Below are positions 51,671 through 61,480 of a stretch of DNA of 64,000 nucleotides, piece after piece. How positions within the stretch are numbered: position 1 is the stretch's first letter; each line of letters starts with the position of its first letter. The position numbers and the translations under genes were made by a program. The stretch lies in assembly GCF_028736155.1 (NCBI RefSeq), contig NZ_CP117879.1:5084001-5148000 (forward strand). Direction: 5' to 3'. The notes under the pieces were generated by a model. That model was given only the letters and a program-made list of their open reading frames with translations. It ran no database searches and was not told the DNA's origin. Origin of the DNA: Flavobacterium sp. KACC 22763 (GTDB lineage Bacteria; Bacteroidota; Bacteroidia; Flavobacteriales; Flavobacteriaceae).

Positions 51671-53428
51671 TTAATAAATATTGATTCCGTAAGGCAATAT
51701 GGCTTGCACTCCTTTTTGTTTTTGGAATTTCTTAACCTGCTCAATAAGTAGATAATTTTCTTCTCCAATTTCTTCTTTTATAAACGCCTCTTTTGATTTT
51801 GCAAAAGGAAGATTACCTAATAGATCGTTTAAGGTTTTTTCGTATTCAGGATAATTCTGAGTACTGTAATTTTTTATTTTAGCGATTCTTGCTGCTTCAG
51901 CAATGGCATCATTTAGTCCGCCTATTTTATCAACTAAACCAATCTTTAAAGCTTCGGTTCCAGACCAAACTCTACCTTGTGCAATAGAATCAACTTGTGC
52001 AAAAGTCATTTTACGGCCTTCGGCAACATGGGTTACAAAAGTGTTGTAGATTTTCTCAACTCCTTCTAAGGTAAAAGCTTTGAATTTTTCATCGACAGGT
52101 AAAAACGGACTGTAGTTTGCGGAATTTTCATGCGTTTTAACCTGCTCAGAATTGATTCCTAATTTGTTAGCCAATGGACTAAAGTTAGGCAGCATTCCGA
52201 AAACCCCAATAGATCCTGTAATCGTATTGTTTTCGGCAAATATTTTATTGGCGTTACAGGCAATATAATAACCGCCAGAAGCAGCATAATTACCCATAGA
52301 AACTACAACGGGTTTAACTTTTTTGGTAATTTCGATTTCTCTCCAAATTAAATCTGAAGTCAAAGCGCTTCCACCTGGGCTGTCAATTCTAAGAACGATA
52401 GCTTTAACATCGTCATTTTTTCTAGCTTCTTGCAAAGAACGTCTCATTGAACCTTCTCCAATAGTATTTACATCTCCTTCGCCGCTTCCAATTTCGCCTT
52501 GAGCGTAAATAATGGCAATCTGATCTGACGCTGTATTAGCTAATGCTGTTGTTACGTTATTTTGAGTATAATCTGAGATTGAAATTTTATTATAATCTTC
52601 GTCTTTGTCTACTTTCAGCGCTTTTCTAATGGCATCATGATAAACATCTTCGTAAGCAATAATATCAACCAAATGCTGTTGTTTGGCCATTTCTGGAGTT
52701 CTTGCCAGAAGTCCGTTTGCAATTTCGTTTAATTTAGGAAGCGGAATATTTCTGCTTTTTGAAATATCAGCAGAAACGGTAGCCCAAATAGAGTTCAAAA
52801 GTGCAGTGATTTGTTCTCTGTTGGCATCACTCATTTTATTTTCTAAGAAAGGTTCAACGGCACTTTTATATTTTCCGTGACGAATAACCTCCATGCGAAT
52901 TCCAGATTTATCCTGAAAATCTTTGAAAAACATAATTTCAGAAGAAAGACCTTTAAAATCAAGATCTCCAGCAGGATTTAAATAAATAGTGTTGGCAACA
53001 GAATTTAAATAATATTCTTTTTGCGAATAAGTGTTGGCATAAGCCCAGACAAATTTTCCAGATTTTTTAAAGCTTTCTAGAGCATTTCTTAAATCTTTAT
53101 ATTGCGCAAGACCAAGAGAAGATTCATCATTTAAAATCGAAATTCCTTTGATGTTGTCATCTGTTTTTGCCGCTTCAATTGCATTGATAACATCTGTCAA
53201 ACCAATGCCTTTTTTGTCTGAAAAGACAGTTACCCAAGGATCTTTATATTTTCCTGCGTAATCATTTTTAATTTCTTTTAAATTCAATTCAATAACCGAA
53301 TCCGATTTAACCGAAACAGTGTCGTCTCCGCCAAAAATGGCTCCGATAAAGATTACTCCAAAAAAGAAGAGCATAATAAATACAAAAATACCAATTACTG
53401 TGGCAATTACATTTCCTAAAAACTTCAT
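51671..53428 (-). CDS. sppA: Signal peptide peptidase SppA (67-kDa type)
   Basis: 585 residues with an N-terminal membrane segment (about 7-33). Two tandem SppA domains are visible. The general base Lys188 is in RHGKYKSAVEPF in the first half, and the nucleophile Ser384 in SMGNYAASGGYYIA is in the second half, as in E. coli SppA. It cleaves leftover signal peptides in the inner membrane. Size and motifs match the long form. The secreted hydrolase follows after 13 bases. Confidence 0.96.
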   Translation of the reverse strand: MKFLGNVIATVIGIFVFIMLFFFGVIFIGAIFGGDDTVSVKSDSVIELNLKEIKNDYAGKYKDPWVTVFSDKKGIGLTDVINAIEAAKTDDNIKGISILNDESSLGLAQYKDLRNALESFKKSGKFVWAYANTYSQKEYYLNSVANTIYLNPAGDLDFKGLSSEIMFFKDFQDKSGIRMEVIRHGKYKSAVEPFLENKMSDANREQITALLNSIWATVSADISKSRNIPLPKLNEIANGLLARTPEMAKQQHLVDIIAYEDVYHDAIRKALKVDKDEDYNKISISDYTQNNVTTALANTASDQIAIIYAQGEIGSGEGDVNTIGEGSMRRSLQEARKNDDVKAIVLRIDSPGGSALTSDLIWREIEITKKVKPVVVSMGNYAASGGYYIACNANKIFAENNTITGSIGVFGMLPNFSPLANKLGINSEQVKTHENSANYSPFLPVDEKFKAFTLEGVEKIYNTFVTHVAEGRKMTFAQVDSIAQGRVWSGTEALKIGLVDKIGGLNDAIAEAARIAKIKNYSTQNYPEYEKTLNDLLGNLPFAKSKEAFIKEEIGEENYLLIEQVKKFQKQKGVQAILPYGINIY

Positions 53429-53566
53429 ATGTATATTTTTTTAATAAGTAGCGAAAAAGGGCAAAATGTTACAAATTAGACTTCTAAATTATTGATGAGA
53501 TTTGAGACGTCGTTTCACAAATATATTGGTTAATTCTAAAATAGTTTTAGTTAATTTGCATTAATT

Positions 53567-54700
53567 ATGAAATTACAGCATCAAGTCGTTTTATCGATAG
53601 GCAGCAACCAAGGCAGCAGACTAGAAAACATTCAGAAATGTATTGATTTGATACACCAAAATGTAGGGACTGTTATTGAGGTTTCAAAACTTTACGAAAC
53701 TCCTGCATGGGGTTTTGAGAGTGATGCGTTTTATAATTGTGCACTTCTTTTGCATACCTATTCTTCTGCACAAAAAGTATTAAATCAGGTTTTAAAAGTT
53801 GAAAAAGAATTGGGAAGAATCCGCTTGAATCAGGAAGGATATCAGTCTAGAATTATCGATGTTGATTTGATTGCTTTTGATGCTGAAATAATTGATACAG
53901 AAAAACTTCAAGTGCCGCATCCATTAATGCAGAATAGAAACTTTGTTTTACTGCCAATGCAGGATTTAAAGTTGAATTGGAAACATCCTATTTTGCAGAA
54001 AACAATTTCAGAATTGATCGCGATTACTCCAGATGACAGTGTGTGTACGGTTGTTCAGGATTTGAAAAGTCCGATAGGAGAAATTCCGTTAAACCAATTT
54101 AATTATGTTGCTTTTGAAGGAAATATTGGTGCAGGAAAAACTACTTTGGTGCATAAAATATCGGAAGATTTTAACGGAAAAACGGTTTTAGAGAGATTTG
54201 CAGATAATCCGTTTCTTCCAAAGTTTTACAAAGATCAGAACCGATATGCGTTTCCTTTAGAAATGTCTTTTTTGGCCGATCGCTATCAGCAATTGGCAGA
54301 TGATTTGGCTCAATTTGATTTGTTTAAAGATTTTATCGTTGCAGATTATCATATTTTTAAATCACTGATTTTTGCAAAGATAACGCTTGCAGAAGATGAA
54401 TATCGTTTGTATAGAAATCTATTCGATATTATTTACAGAGAAATGCCAAAACCTGATTTGTATATTTATTTGTATCAAAATACAGATCGTCTTCTTCAAA
54501 ATATCAAAAAACGCGGACGAGTTTATGAACAGAATATCGAAGCTGCATATTTAGAAAAAATCAATAATGGTTACTTGGAGTACATAAAATCGCAAACCGA
54601 TTTGAATGTTTTAATTATTGATGTTTCTAATCGTGATTTTGTGAAAAACCACGAAGATTACCTTTATATATTAAATGAAATTAAGAAGAAGCTTAATTGA
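53567..54700 (+). CDS. folK: Fusion of FolK and a deoxynucleoside kinase
   Basis: 377 residues in one frame. Residues 1-155 are HPPK (FolK): LSIGSNQGSRLENI, LYETPAWGF and SRIIDVDLIAFD. Residues about 175-377 are a deoxynucleoside kinase: P-loop FEGNIGAGKTTL (185-193) and the ERFADNPFLPKFY and ADYHIFKSL motifs. HPPK acts in folate synthesis and the kinase phosphorylates deoxynucleosides for salvage; both lie on the path to DNA precursors. I recall the fusion as common in Flavobacteria. Both halves look catalytically intact. It stands alone, divergent from sppA. Confidence 0.93.
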   Translation: MKLQHQVVLSIGSNQGSRLENIQKCIDLIHQNVGTVIEVSKLYETPAWGFESDAFYNCALLLHTYSSAQKVLNQVLKVEKELGRIRLNQEGYQSRIIDVDLIAFDAEIIDTEKLQVPHPLMQNRNFVLLPMQDLKLNWKHPILQKTISELIAITPDDSVCTVVQDLKSPIGEIPLNQFNYVAFEGNIGAGKTTLVHKISEDFNGKTVLERFADNPFLPKFYKDQNRYAFPLEMSFLADRYQQLADDLAQFDLFKDFIVADYHIFKSLIFAKITLAEDEYRLYRNLFDIIYREMPKPDLYIYLYQNTDRLLQNIKKRGRVYEQNIEAAYLEKINNGYLEYIKSQTDLNVLIIDVSNRDFVKNHEDYLYILNEIKKKLN

Positions 54701-54704
54701 AATG

Positions 54705-54800
54705 GGTCAATTAGATAATTAGAAAATGAGACAATTAGATAATTTTCTGAATTTATCGTTTCAAATTATCTAATTATCAAATTGGCACATTGACTAATTA
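54705..54800. repeat. Dispersed inverted repeat, family with 24590-24668
   Basis: GGGTCAATTAGATAATTAGA then AAATGAGACAATTAGATAAT pair with AATTATCTAATTATCAAATT and TGGCACATTGACTAATT. The reverse complement matches 24590-24668 in word order. It fills the gap between two convergent genes. Confidence 0.65.
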
Positions 54801-54804
54801 AAAA

Positions 54805-56994
54805 TCATCTTTTTAATGTAAAATGTCCTCTTAAAACAGGCATTGAATCATCTACTTTTAAAGCATACCAATAATCTGAAGCAGGAAGCGGAACTTGATT
54901 TAAAGTGCCATCCCAGCTCATTTTGAAACGGCTTAACTGCGCGACTAATTTTCCGTATCGATCAAAAATGGTCACTACAGCCTGTGGATAATTTTCCATT
55001 CCAGTTACTTCCCAGATATCGTTGTATGTATCATTGTTTGGTGTAAAAAATGGAGGGAAAACAAGCACTACAAATTGTTTGGTAGTTCCACCGCATCTGT
55101 TTTTTTCTCTCACATAAGCAGTTTGCAATCCACCAGGAACATCGTAAAAAACTGTAGAATCTTGGTAATAGACATCATCAACAGAATACTCAAAATAATC
55201 TTCTGCTTTCACGGGATAAATAATGACTCTCGTTCCTTCGACATCAACGCGTGCAATTTGAGGAATCATATGTTCCTCAACTATAATTGTTTTTGTACTC
55301 GAACAGTTTTCGGGACTTGTAACAACGACCGTATATTTGCCTCCTTTAGTAACCGTAATTTGTTGTGTAGCTTCATTGGCATTTGACCATAAATAACTCA
55401 TTCCAGAAATTCCTGCGTCTAATGTAATAGACTTGAACTGGCACAAAGGCAAAGTTTCGTCTGTAACAGCTGGAGGTGTGTTAATTACAATGTTTATAGG
55501 GGTTCTAGTTGTATTTTTGCATCCATTATTTGATGCCTCGGCATAGTAAGTTGTATTGGATGAAATTGTTGGAGTTGTAAAAGTTGTTCCTGTAAAAACA
55601 CTTGTTCCGTCAGTTGGAGAAGTAAACCAGTTTATTGTTCCAATATTTGAAGTTGCTTTAATTGTTAAAGATCCCGCACCACAATTAGTATAAGTATCTT
55701 TTTCTGCTATTGGAGTTGCGGGAGTTGTATTTACAGTTGCTTTTACTGACTTGCGATTAGATTCGCAGCCCGCATCAACATAATAAGTTGTAGTTGCGGT
55801 TATTGGTGATGTAGTATAAGTTGAACCTGTTGCTAATAAATTTCCGCCAACAAGAGCGTCAAACCATCGAATTGTTGCTCCAGCTGTCGCAGTTGCATTA
55901 AAGGTGAAACTTCCAGAATCGCAAACTGGAGTTGGATCAATAGAGGTTATTGCTTCTGGGATAGTGATTTTGGTGCTAGCAGCAATTTCTAGCGGAACTT
56001 CGCCTGGCATTCCACCATATTCTACAATATATCCTTTCGGCTGATAAGGATCTCCAGAGGTAAGTGATCCTGTATTTGATAAATCATTCCAAGAACCTCT
56101 TATTCCAACACCTGGTTGCGTAATGTGTGCATAATCTTCATCACCTTGCTGATTTGGTTCGCCTGTGTTCCAAAAAGCATAATTTGGTGTCGAGCCATTT
56201 GCATTTCCTCTCCAAAAAATAGTTCCTGCTTCTGGACCAGTAACCCATTTCCAAATACCTTCAGTTTCTGCATCACTTCCGCCAATCCATCCAGTTCCAG
56301 AAGCTTGCTCGCCAATTAATTTTGCTTCATCGGCAGATAGAATTGTTGCTAAATAACCTTGAAGGCCATAATAAGTACTAGATGCAGCTAAATCTCGTGC
56401 ATTTGTCCAAGTAACACCTATATTTGGAATAAAGAGATAATAATGTCCAGTAGAAGGCAGATAATTAGCTTGTCCAATTGTAATGGAAAATGTTCTTGTT
56501 CCGTTAGCTGTTGCAGAAGAATTAGTAAATACAACATCTTTTACTGCTGAGACAAAATCATCATAAGGAATGTCAGCGGCAGTTGTTCCTGATAATCTTA
56601 GTTTTCCAGATGTAGAGTCCCAACTGGTTAGAATATTAGGATGCAAGCTCGGATTTGTTAGTTCTAATCGATCAAAACCATTTGAATAACCAGACGAAAT
56701 TTGGATGTAAAGTACTTGTGTTCCGTTTTCGGCAATATCATGATCAATTCTAAAGTCGGTTACAATGTTGATTGATGTCTGTGGACAGTAAGGTTGATCT
56801 CCCTTCGCAATAAGCTTTGGAGGATCAATTACGACACTGCTTTTCTTTTGTTTTTTTATTTTTGAATTTACGCTATGTTTTGAGAAGTGTGCATTCTTTT
56901 TGTTAAAAGTTTTTGTATTTTCATTCGCATTAGAAAAATTAAAACTTAAAACAGAAAATAAAAAGAAAAAGATTGCTAATTTGATATTCTTCAT
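54805..56994 (-). CDS. T9SS type B substrate with C-type lectin and Ig-like domains
   Basis: 729 residues. The signal peptide ends near NFSNAN (residue 24). A cadherin- or Ig-like region (about 70-180), a C-type lectin domain (about 185-327) with the sugar-specificity triplet EPN (279-281) and the WND of the calcium site, two Ig-like repeats (about 345-505), another beta domain and a C-terminal FTPNNDTYNDIWEVTG domain (about 640-729) follow. The last is the gliding-motility-associated (type B) T9SS sorting signal. This suggests a surface-anchored or secreted glycan-binding protein. No PorP/SprF gene is adjacent. Confidence 0.92.
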   Translation of the reverse strand: MKNIKLAIFFFLFSVLSFNFSNANENTKTFNKKNAHFSKHSVNSKIKKQKKSSVVIDPPKLIAKGDQPYCPQTSINIVTDFRIDHDIAENGTQVLYIQISSGYSNGFDRLELTNPSLHPNILTSWDSTSGKLRLSGTTAADIPYDDFVSAVKDVVFTNSSATANGTRTFSITIGQANYLPSTGHYYLFIPNIGVTWTNARDLAASSTYYGLQGYLATILSADEAKLIGEQASGTGWIGGSDAETEGIWKWVTGPEAGTIFWRGNANGSTPNYAFWNTGEPNQQGDEDYAHITQPGVGIRGSWNDLSNTGSLTSGDPYQPKGYIVEYGGMPGEVPLEIAASTKITIPEAITSIDPTPVCDSGSFTFNATATAGATIRWFDALVGGNLLATGSTYTTSPITATTTYYVDAGCESNRKSVKATVNTTPATPIAEKDTYTNCGAGSLTIKATSNIGTINWFTSPTDGTSVFTGTTFTTPTISSNTTYYAEASNNGCKNTTRTPINIVINTPPAVTDETLPLCQFKSITLDAGISGMSYLWSNANEATQQITVTKGGKYTVVVTSPENCSSTKTIIVEEHMIPQIARVDVEGTRVIIYPVKAEDYFEYSVDDVYYQDSTVFYDVPGGLQTAYVREKNRCGGTTKQFVVLVFPPFFTPNNDTYNDIWEVTGMENYPQAVVTIFDRYGKLVAQLSRFKMSWDGTLNQVPLPASDYWYALKVDDSMPVLRGHFTLKR

Positions 56995-57036
56995 TCGCTA
57001 AAAATATCAATTAATTAAGAATAAAAAAATAAATTT

Positions 57037-57573
57037 TTATTCAGGCCAATTTATTTTTTGAAATAAATCCCAAACCACAATTCCGGCACTTACAGAAATG
57101 TTAAGAGAGTGTTTTGTTCCTAGCTGAGGAATTTCAATACATCCGTCGCAGATTGCAACAGCTTCTTGTGATACGCCATAAACCTCATTTCCAAAAACCA
57201 AAGCATATTTCTGATTTTTTTCAACTTTAAAATCTTGAAGAAAAATCGCACTTTCAACTTGCTCAATAGCCATAGTCAAAACATTTTCTTTCTTTAAATT
57301 TTCAATCACTTCCAAAACATTCTCATGATGTTCCCAAGCAACAGTTTCTGTTGCACCAAGAGCCGTTTTGTGAATTTCTTTGTTTGGAGGAGTTGCAGTA
57401 ATACCGCATAAAATTATTTTTTCAATCAAAAACGCATCAGCTGTTCTAAAAACAGAACCAATATTGTGCAGGCTTCTAATATCGTCTAAAACTAATATTA
57501 AAGGGGTTTTCTCCGATTTTTTAAAATCTTCAATTGATTTACGGTCTAGTTCGCTGTTTTCGAGTTTTCTCAT
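57037..57573 (-). CDS. TrmH/SpoU-family RNA 2'-O-methyltransferase
   Basis: 178 residues from the ATG at 57573 (MRKLENSELDRKSIEDFKKS). Earlier in-frame ATGs (57591, 57606) lie in or next to the terminator of the upstream gene and so are less likely, though 57591 cannot be excluded. The SpoU motifs are present: VLDDIRSLHNIGSVFRTADA, VFGNEVYGVSQEA and LNISVSAGIVVWDLFQK, which form the trefoil-knot S-adenosylmethionine site. It methylates a ribose 2'-OH in tRNA or rRNA; the target is not predictable. Confidence 0.9.
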   Translation of the reverse strand: MRKLENSELDRKSIEDFKKSEKTPLILVLDDIRSLHNIGSVFRTADAFLIEKIILCGITATPPNKEIHKTALGATETVAWEHHENVLEVIENLKKENVLTMAIEQVESAIFLQDFKVEKNQKYALVFGNEVYGVSQEAVAICDGCIEIPQLGTKHSLNISVSAGIVVWDLFQKINWPE

Positions 57574-57591
57574 TGTTTTAAATTCATGCAT

Positions 57592-57623
57592 AAAAAAAGC
57601 TTCCAAAGATAAGGAAGCTTTTT
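57592..57623 (-). terminator. Rho-independent terminator of the DUF1573 gene
   Basis: AAAGCTTCC and GGAAGCTTT form a 9-bp stem with an AT-rich 8-base loop. On the minus strand a T run follows and leads directly into the methyltransferase start region. Confidence 0.85.
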
Positions 57624-57646
57624 GATTATTTTAAATGTTTTTCAGA

Positions 57647-58078
57647 TTAGCTTTTTACTGGATCTGGTAAAACAGTACCTTTAATAGTAAGGATTTTTGT
57701 TGGTTGTCCTTCAGCGTTAGATGTAACAGTTACAGTTTTTGTAAAAGCACCAACTCTGTCAGTAGCATATTTTACACCAATAACACCTTTAGCTCCTGGA
57801 GCGATTGGTTCTTTTGGAGTAGTTGGAACAGTACATCCGCAAGATCCTTGAGTGTTTGTAATGATTAATGGTTTTGTACCATTGTTAACAAAAACGAACT
57901 CACGTTTTCCATCTGCATTGTGAGCGATAGTTCCGTAGTCAATAGTTTCAGTTTCGAAAAGCATTCCTGCTCCTTCAACTTTAGCAACTTTAGCAGCTTT
58001 AGCTTTTTTAGTTGTTTGTGCATTTGTAGCCGTGATACCAGCAACAGCCAACATAGCGAATAAAATTATTTTTTTCAT
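57647..58078 (-). CDS. DUF1573 secreted protein
   Basis: 143 residues. The signal peptide ends at TATNAQT (residue 21). A short Ala/Lys-rich linker precedes an Ig-like DUF1573 domain (about 37-140) with TIDYGTIAHNADGKREFVFV, ITNTQGSCGCTVPTTPKEPI and ITP-like GVKYATDRVG. The paired Cys in SCGCT are conserved. Proteins of this family are abundant in Bacteroidota secretomes but have no assigned function. A TAGCTTTG box (58107-58114, minus) lies upstream. Confidence 0.88.
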   Translation of the reverse strand: MKKIILFAMLAVAGITATNAQTTKKAKAAKVAKVEGAGMLFETETIDYGTIAHNADGKREFVFVNNGTKPLIITNTQGSCGCTVPTTPKEPIAPGAKGVIGVKYATDRVGAFTKTVTVTSNAEGQPTKILTIKGTVLPDPVKS

Positions 58079-58106
58079 CTTTAAGGGTCTTTTTTTAAAT
58101 GATAAA

Positions 58107-58114
58107 CAAAGCTA
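58107..58114 (-). promoter_or_regulatory. -7 box TAGCTTTG for the DUF1573 gene
   Basis: The minus-strand TAGCTTTG matches TAnnTTTG and lies 29 bases upstream of the start at 58078. No -33 TTG is clear. Confidence 0.35.
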
Positions 58115-58236
58115 TATAAAAAACTTAAATCAGTAACTAAAAATATCTTAAAATATTTTAATTTTTGAAGCTTTCGATATGCCACCAAAAAATCATAAAT
58201 TCGCTGTCTTAATTTTTTCATTTAAAATATAATAAT

Positions 58237-60843
58237 TTGGCAGCTAAAGAGAAAGTGGTGAAAGAAACACCTTTAATGAAACAGTACAACGAGATCAAGG
58301 CTAAATATCCTGATGCATGTCTGCTTTTCAGAGTAGGAGATTTTTATGAAACCTTTGGAGAAGACGCCATTCGAGCTTCTAAAATTTTAGGGATAACCTT
58401 AACTAAAAGAGGAGCGGGGTCTGATACAGAAACAGCGCTGGCTGGGTTTCCGCATCATTCTGTAAATACTTATTTGCCAAAATTGGTAAAAGCCGGACTT
58501 CGTGTTGCAATCTGCGATCAGCTGGAAGATCCGAAAATGACTAAAACAATCGTGAAAAGAGGGGTAACGGAGCTTGTAACTCCAGGAGTTTCTTTGAACG
58601 ATGAGGTTTTACAGTCAAAATCAAACAATTTCTTAGCATCTGTTTTTTTTGCTAATAAAAATATTGGAATTTCATTTTTAGATGTTTCTACAGGAGAATT
58701 TTTAACCGCTCAAGGAAATGCAGAATACATTGATAAATTACTGCAGAACTTTAATCCGAGCGAGGTTTTAGTGCCAAAGAATAATAAAGGAGATTTTAAA
58801 AATGCGTTTGGAGAAGATTTTCATAGTTTTTACTTAGAAGATTGGATTTATAAAGAAGATTATGCTTTGGAAACTTTAACGAAGCATTTCCAAACGAATT
58901 CCTTAAAAGGATTTGGTGTTGAGGAATTAAAAGAAGGAATTATTGCTTCTGGTGCCATTTTGTATTACTTATCAGAAACACAGCATAACCGTGTGCAGCA
59001 TATTACAGCGATTCAGCGTATTGCTGAAGATGCGTACGTTTGGATGGATCGCTTTACGATTAGAAACTTAGAGTTGTATCACAGCTATAACCCAAATGCA
59101 GTTACACTTTTGGATGTTATCGATAAAACGCTTTCTCCAATGGGAGGGCGTTTATTGAAGCGTTGGTTGGCTTTGCCATTGAAAGATGCGAACAAGGTAA
59201 AAAGCAGACATGAGGTTGTGGCTTATTTGAAATCTAATCCTGAAATTCTGCATAATATCCAATATCAGATTAAACAGATTTCAGATTTAGAACGTTTGAT
59301 TTCTAAAATTGCTGCAGGAAAAGTTTCTCCTCGTGAAATCGTGTATTTAAAGGAATCTTTGGATGCCATTATTCCAATTAAAACTCTTGCGTTAGAAAGT
59401 CCACAAGAAGCGGTAAAAGTTATTGGAGACAGTTTGCATGCTTGTGATTTGCTTCGCGAAAAAATTAAGACTACACTAAATCAAGATGCTCCAGTTGCCA
59501 TTTCAAAAGGAAATGCCATTGCGAGCGGAATAAATGAGGAACTGGATGAACTTCGTGCGATTTCGACTTCAGGAAAAGAATTTTTAGAAGGAATTGAAAA
59601 AAGAGAATCTGAAAGAACAGGGATTTCTTCACTGAAAATTTCGTTTAATAATGTTTTCGGATATTATATCGAAGTTAGAAACACCCATAAAGATAAAGTT
59701 CCAGAAGAATGGATTCGTAAACAGACTTTGGTAAATGCGGAGCGTTATATTACCGAAGAATTAAAAGAATACGAAACTAAAATCTTAGGAGCTGAAGAAA
59801 AGATCTATAAAATAGAAAGCGAGCTTTTTGAGCAATTAGTAGCTTGGATTTCTACTTATATCAAACCTGTTCAAATGAACGCGTATTTGGTTGCGCAATT
59901 GGATTGTTTGTGTTCGTTTACGCAGATGGCTGTCGAAAATCAATATGTGCAGCCTGAAATCGATGAGACATTCGAATTGGATATCAAAAATGGAAGACAC
60001 CCTGTAATTGAAAAACAATTGCCAGTTGGAACGCCGTATATCGCCAATGATGTTTTCTTAGATAGAGAAACGCAGCAGATTATTATGATTACCGGACCTA
60101 ATATGTCGGGTAAGTCGGCTATTTTAAGACAAACGGCTTTGATTGTGCTTCTGGCTCAAATGGGAAGTTTTGTTCCTGCTGATAGTGTTAGAATGGGAAT
60201 TGTAGATAAGATTTTTACCAGAGTAGGAGCTTCAGACAATATTTCGATGGGAGAATCTACTTTTATGGTAGAAATGAATGAAACAGCTTCTATTTTGAAT
60301 AACATATCGGATAGAAGTTTGGTATTGTTAGATGAGATTGGAAGAGGAACCAGTACTTATGACGGAATCTCGATTGCGTGGGCAATTGCCGAATTCTTGC
60401 ACGAACATCCAGGAAGAGCTAAAACGCTTTTTGCAACACATTATCATGAGCTAAACGAAATGACGGAATCAATGCCAAGAATCCAGAATTTCAATGTGGC
60501 AGTAAAAGAATTAAAAGATACCGTTCTTTTTGTTAGAAAACTGGTAAAAGGAGGAAGCGCTCATAGTTTTGGAATTCACGTGGCGAAAATGGCAGGAATG
60601 CCTCAGCTAGTTATTTCGAAAGCACAAAAACTTTTAAAGAAATTAGAGAAGAATCATTCAAGCGATGCTTTAAACGGAATAAAATCGGCAAATGAAGAAA
60701 TGCAGATGAGTTTCTTTAATCTGGATGATCCTTTGTTGGAAGAAATAAAAGAAGAGATTCTGAATCTCGATATTAATGCAATTACACCAGTAGAAGCGTT
60801 GATGAAACTGAATGAGATCAAAAGAATGCTGGTTAAAAAATAA
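58237..60843 (+). CDS. mutS: DNA mismatch repair protein MutS
   Basis: 868 residues from a TTG start ([20 protein letters not shown]). The mismatch-wedge Phe-x-Glu is at 36-38 in GDFYETF. Core, lever and clamp domains follow. The ATPase has Walker A GPNMSGKS (620-627), Walker [17 protein letters not shown] and the FATHYHEL switch. MutS recognises mismatches after replication and recruits MutL. All motifs and the length are normal. The tRNA promoter follows about 80 bases after its stop. Confidence 0.98.
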   Translation: MAAKEKVVKETPLMKQYNEIKAKYPDACLLFRVGDFYETFGEDAIRASKILGITLTKRGAGSDTETALAGFPHHSVNTYLPKLVKAGLRVAICDQLEDPKMTKTIVKRGVTELVTPGVSLNDEVLQSKSNNFLASVFFANKNIGISFLDVSTGEFLTAQGNAEYIDKLLQNFNPSEVLVPKNNKGDFKNAFGEDFHSFYLEDWIYKEDYALETLTKHFQTNSLKGFGVEELKEGIIASGAILYYLSETQHNRVQHITAIQRIAEDAYVWMDRFTIRNLELYHSYNPNAVTLLDVIDKTLSPMGGRLLKRWLALPLKDANKVKSRHEVVAYLKSNPEILHNIQYQIKQISDLERLISKIAAGKVSPREIVYLKESLDAIIPIKTLALESPQEAVKVIGDSLHACDLLREKIKTTLNQDAPVAISKGNAIASGINEELDELRAISTSGKEFLEGIEKRESERTGISSLKISFNNVFGYYIEVRNTHKDKVPEEWIRKQTLVNAERYITEELKEYETKILGAEEKIYKIESELFEQLVAWISTYIKPVQMNAYLVAQLDCLCSFTQMAVENQYVQPEIDETFELDIKNGRHPVIEKQLPVGTPYIANDVFLDRETQQIIMITGPNMSGKSAILRQTALIVLLAQMGSFVPADSVRMGIVDKIFTRVGASDNISMGESTFMVEMNETASILNNISDRSLVLLDEIGRGTSTYDGISIAWAIAEFLHEHPGRAKTLFATHYHELNEMTESMPRIQNFNVAVKELKDTVLFVRKLVKGGSAHSFGIHVAKMAGMPQLVISKAQKLLKKLEKNHSSDALNGIKSANEEMQMSFFNLDDPLLEEIKEEILNLDINAITPVEALMKLNEIKRMLVKK

Positions 60844-60921
60844 AATCCAAAATTTTTTCAAATTTAAACTTTAGGTTATCAGAACGTTATAAAATAAGTG
60901 GATTTTTTTTTGAAAAAACAC

Positions 60922-60951
60922 TTGTGTAATTGAATAAATGTCCTAAATTTG
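60922..60951 (+). promoter_or_regulatory. Promoter of the tRNA-Gly/tRNA-Leu unit
   Basis: TTG (60922-60924), a 19-base gap and TAAATTTG (60944-60951) match the Bacteroidota consensus exactly. It lies 55 bases before the tRNA-Gly gene. Confidence 0.7.
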
Positions 60952-61006
60952 CACTCGCAATACGAAACAAATCAAGTGTTGCAGTTCTTAAACAAAATTT
61001 GAAAAT

Positions 61007-61079
61007 GCGAAAATAGCTCAGTTGGTAGAGCGCGACCTTGCCAAGGTCGAGGTCGCGGGTTCGAGCCCCGTTTTTCGCT
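61007..61079 (+). tRNA. tRNA-Gly (anticodon GCC)
   Basis: 73 bases. The acceptor arm pairs GCGAAAA with TTTTCGC, with discriminator T. The D arm is GCTC/GAGC, the anticodon stem CGACC/GGTCG holds loop TTGCCAA, and the T arm contains GGTTCGAGCCC. CCA is not encoded. It decodes GGC and GGT. Confidence 0.97.
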
Positions 61080-61094
61080 CTAAGATCATACAAT

Positions 61095-61180
61095 GCTCGG
61101 ATGGTGAAATTGGTAGACACGCTGGACTTAAAATCCAGTGAACAGCAATGTTCGTGCGGGTTCAAGTCCCGCTCTGAGTA
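61095..61180 (+). tRNA. tRNA-Leu (anticodon TAA)
   Basis: 86 bases with a long variable arm, as expected for a class II tRNA. The acceptor arm pairs GCTCGGA with TCTGAGT through two G-T pairs, with discriminator A. Anticodon stem CTGGA/TCCAG holds CTTAAAA; the T arm has GGTTCAAGTCC. CCA is not encoded. It lies 15 bases after tRNA-Gly, so both are processed from one transcript. Confidence 0.97.
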
Positions 61181-61182
61181 CT

Positions 61183-61212
61183 AAAGCCTCTTCTTTTGAA
61201 GAGGCTTTTTTT
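61183..61212 (+). terminator. Rho-independent terminator of the tRNA unit
   Basis: AAAGCCTCTTC and GAAGAGGCTTT form an 11-bp stem with a TTTT loop and a T run, starting 3 bases after tRNA-Leu. Confidence 0.95.
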
Positions 61213-61256
61213 ATTTGCATACTTGCAGGGAATAAATTTACGCAGTAAATTTATTA

Positions 61257-61438
61257 GAATCTCAGAATCTCAGAATCTCAGAATCTCAGAATCTCAGAAT
61301 CTCAGAATCTCAGAATCTCAGAATCTCAGAATCTCAGAATCTCAGAATCTCAGAATCTCAGAATCTCAGAATCTCAGAATCTCAGAATCTCAGAATCTCA
61401 GAATCTCAGAATCTCAGAATCTCAGAATCTCAGAATCT
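61257..61438. repeat. Perfect 8-bp tandem repeat, about 23 copies
   Basis: The unit GAATCTCA is repeated 22 times without a change (61257-61432) and ends with a partial copy (61433-61438). The array lies between the tRNA terminator and the DUF1508 gene. A short frame across it would encode an 8-residue repeat but has no gene-like features. The flanks carry AATCTAAA words resembling degenerate copies. Confidence 0.97.
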
Positions 61439-61480
61439 AGAAAAATCTAAAGTCAACAATCTAAAATCTAAAATTTATAA

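Noticed and set aside
61257..61438. Tandem array as a CRISPR
   Set aside because: The unit is 8 bases with no spacers, and no cas genes are near.
61196..61450. Open frame across the 8-bp tandem array coding an 8-residue repeat
   Set aside because: It starts inside the tRNA terminator and owes its length to the repeat, which keeps the frame free of stops. There is no promoter, signal or family resemblance.
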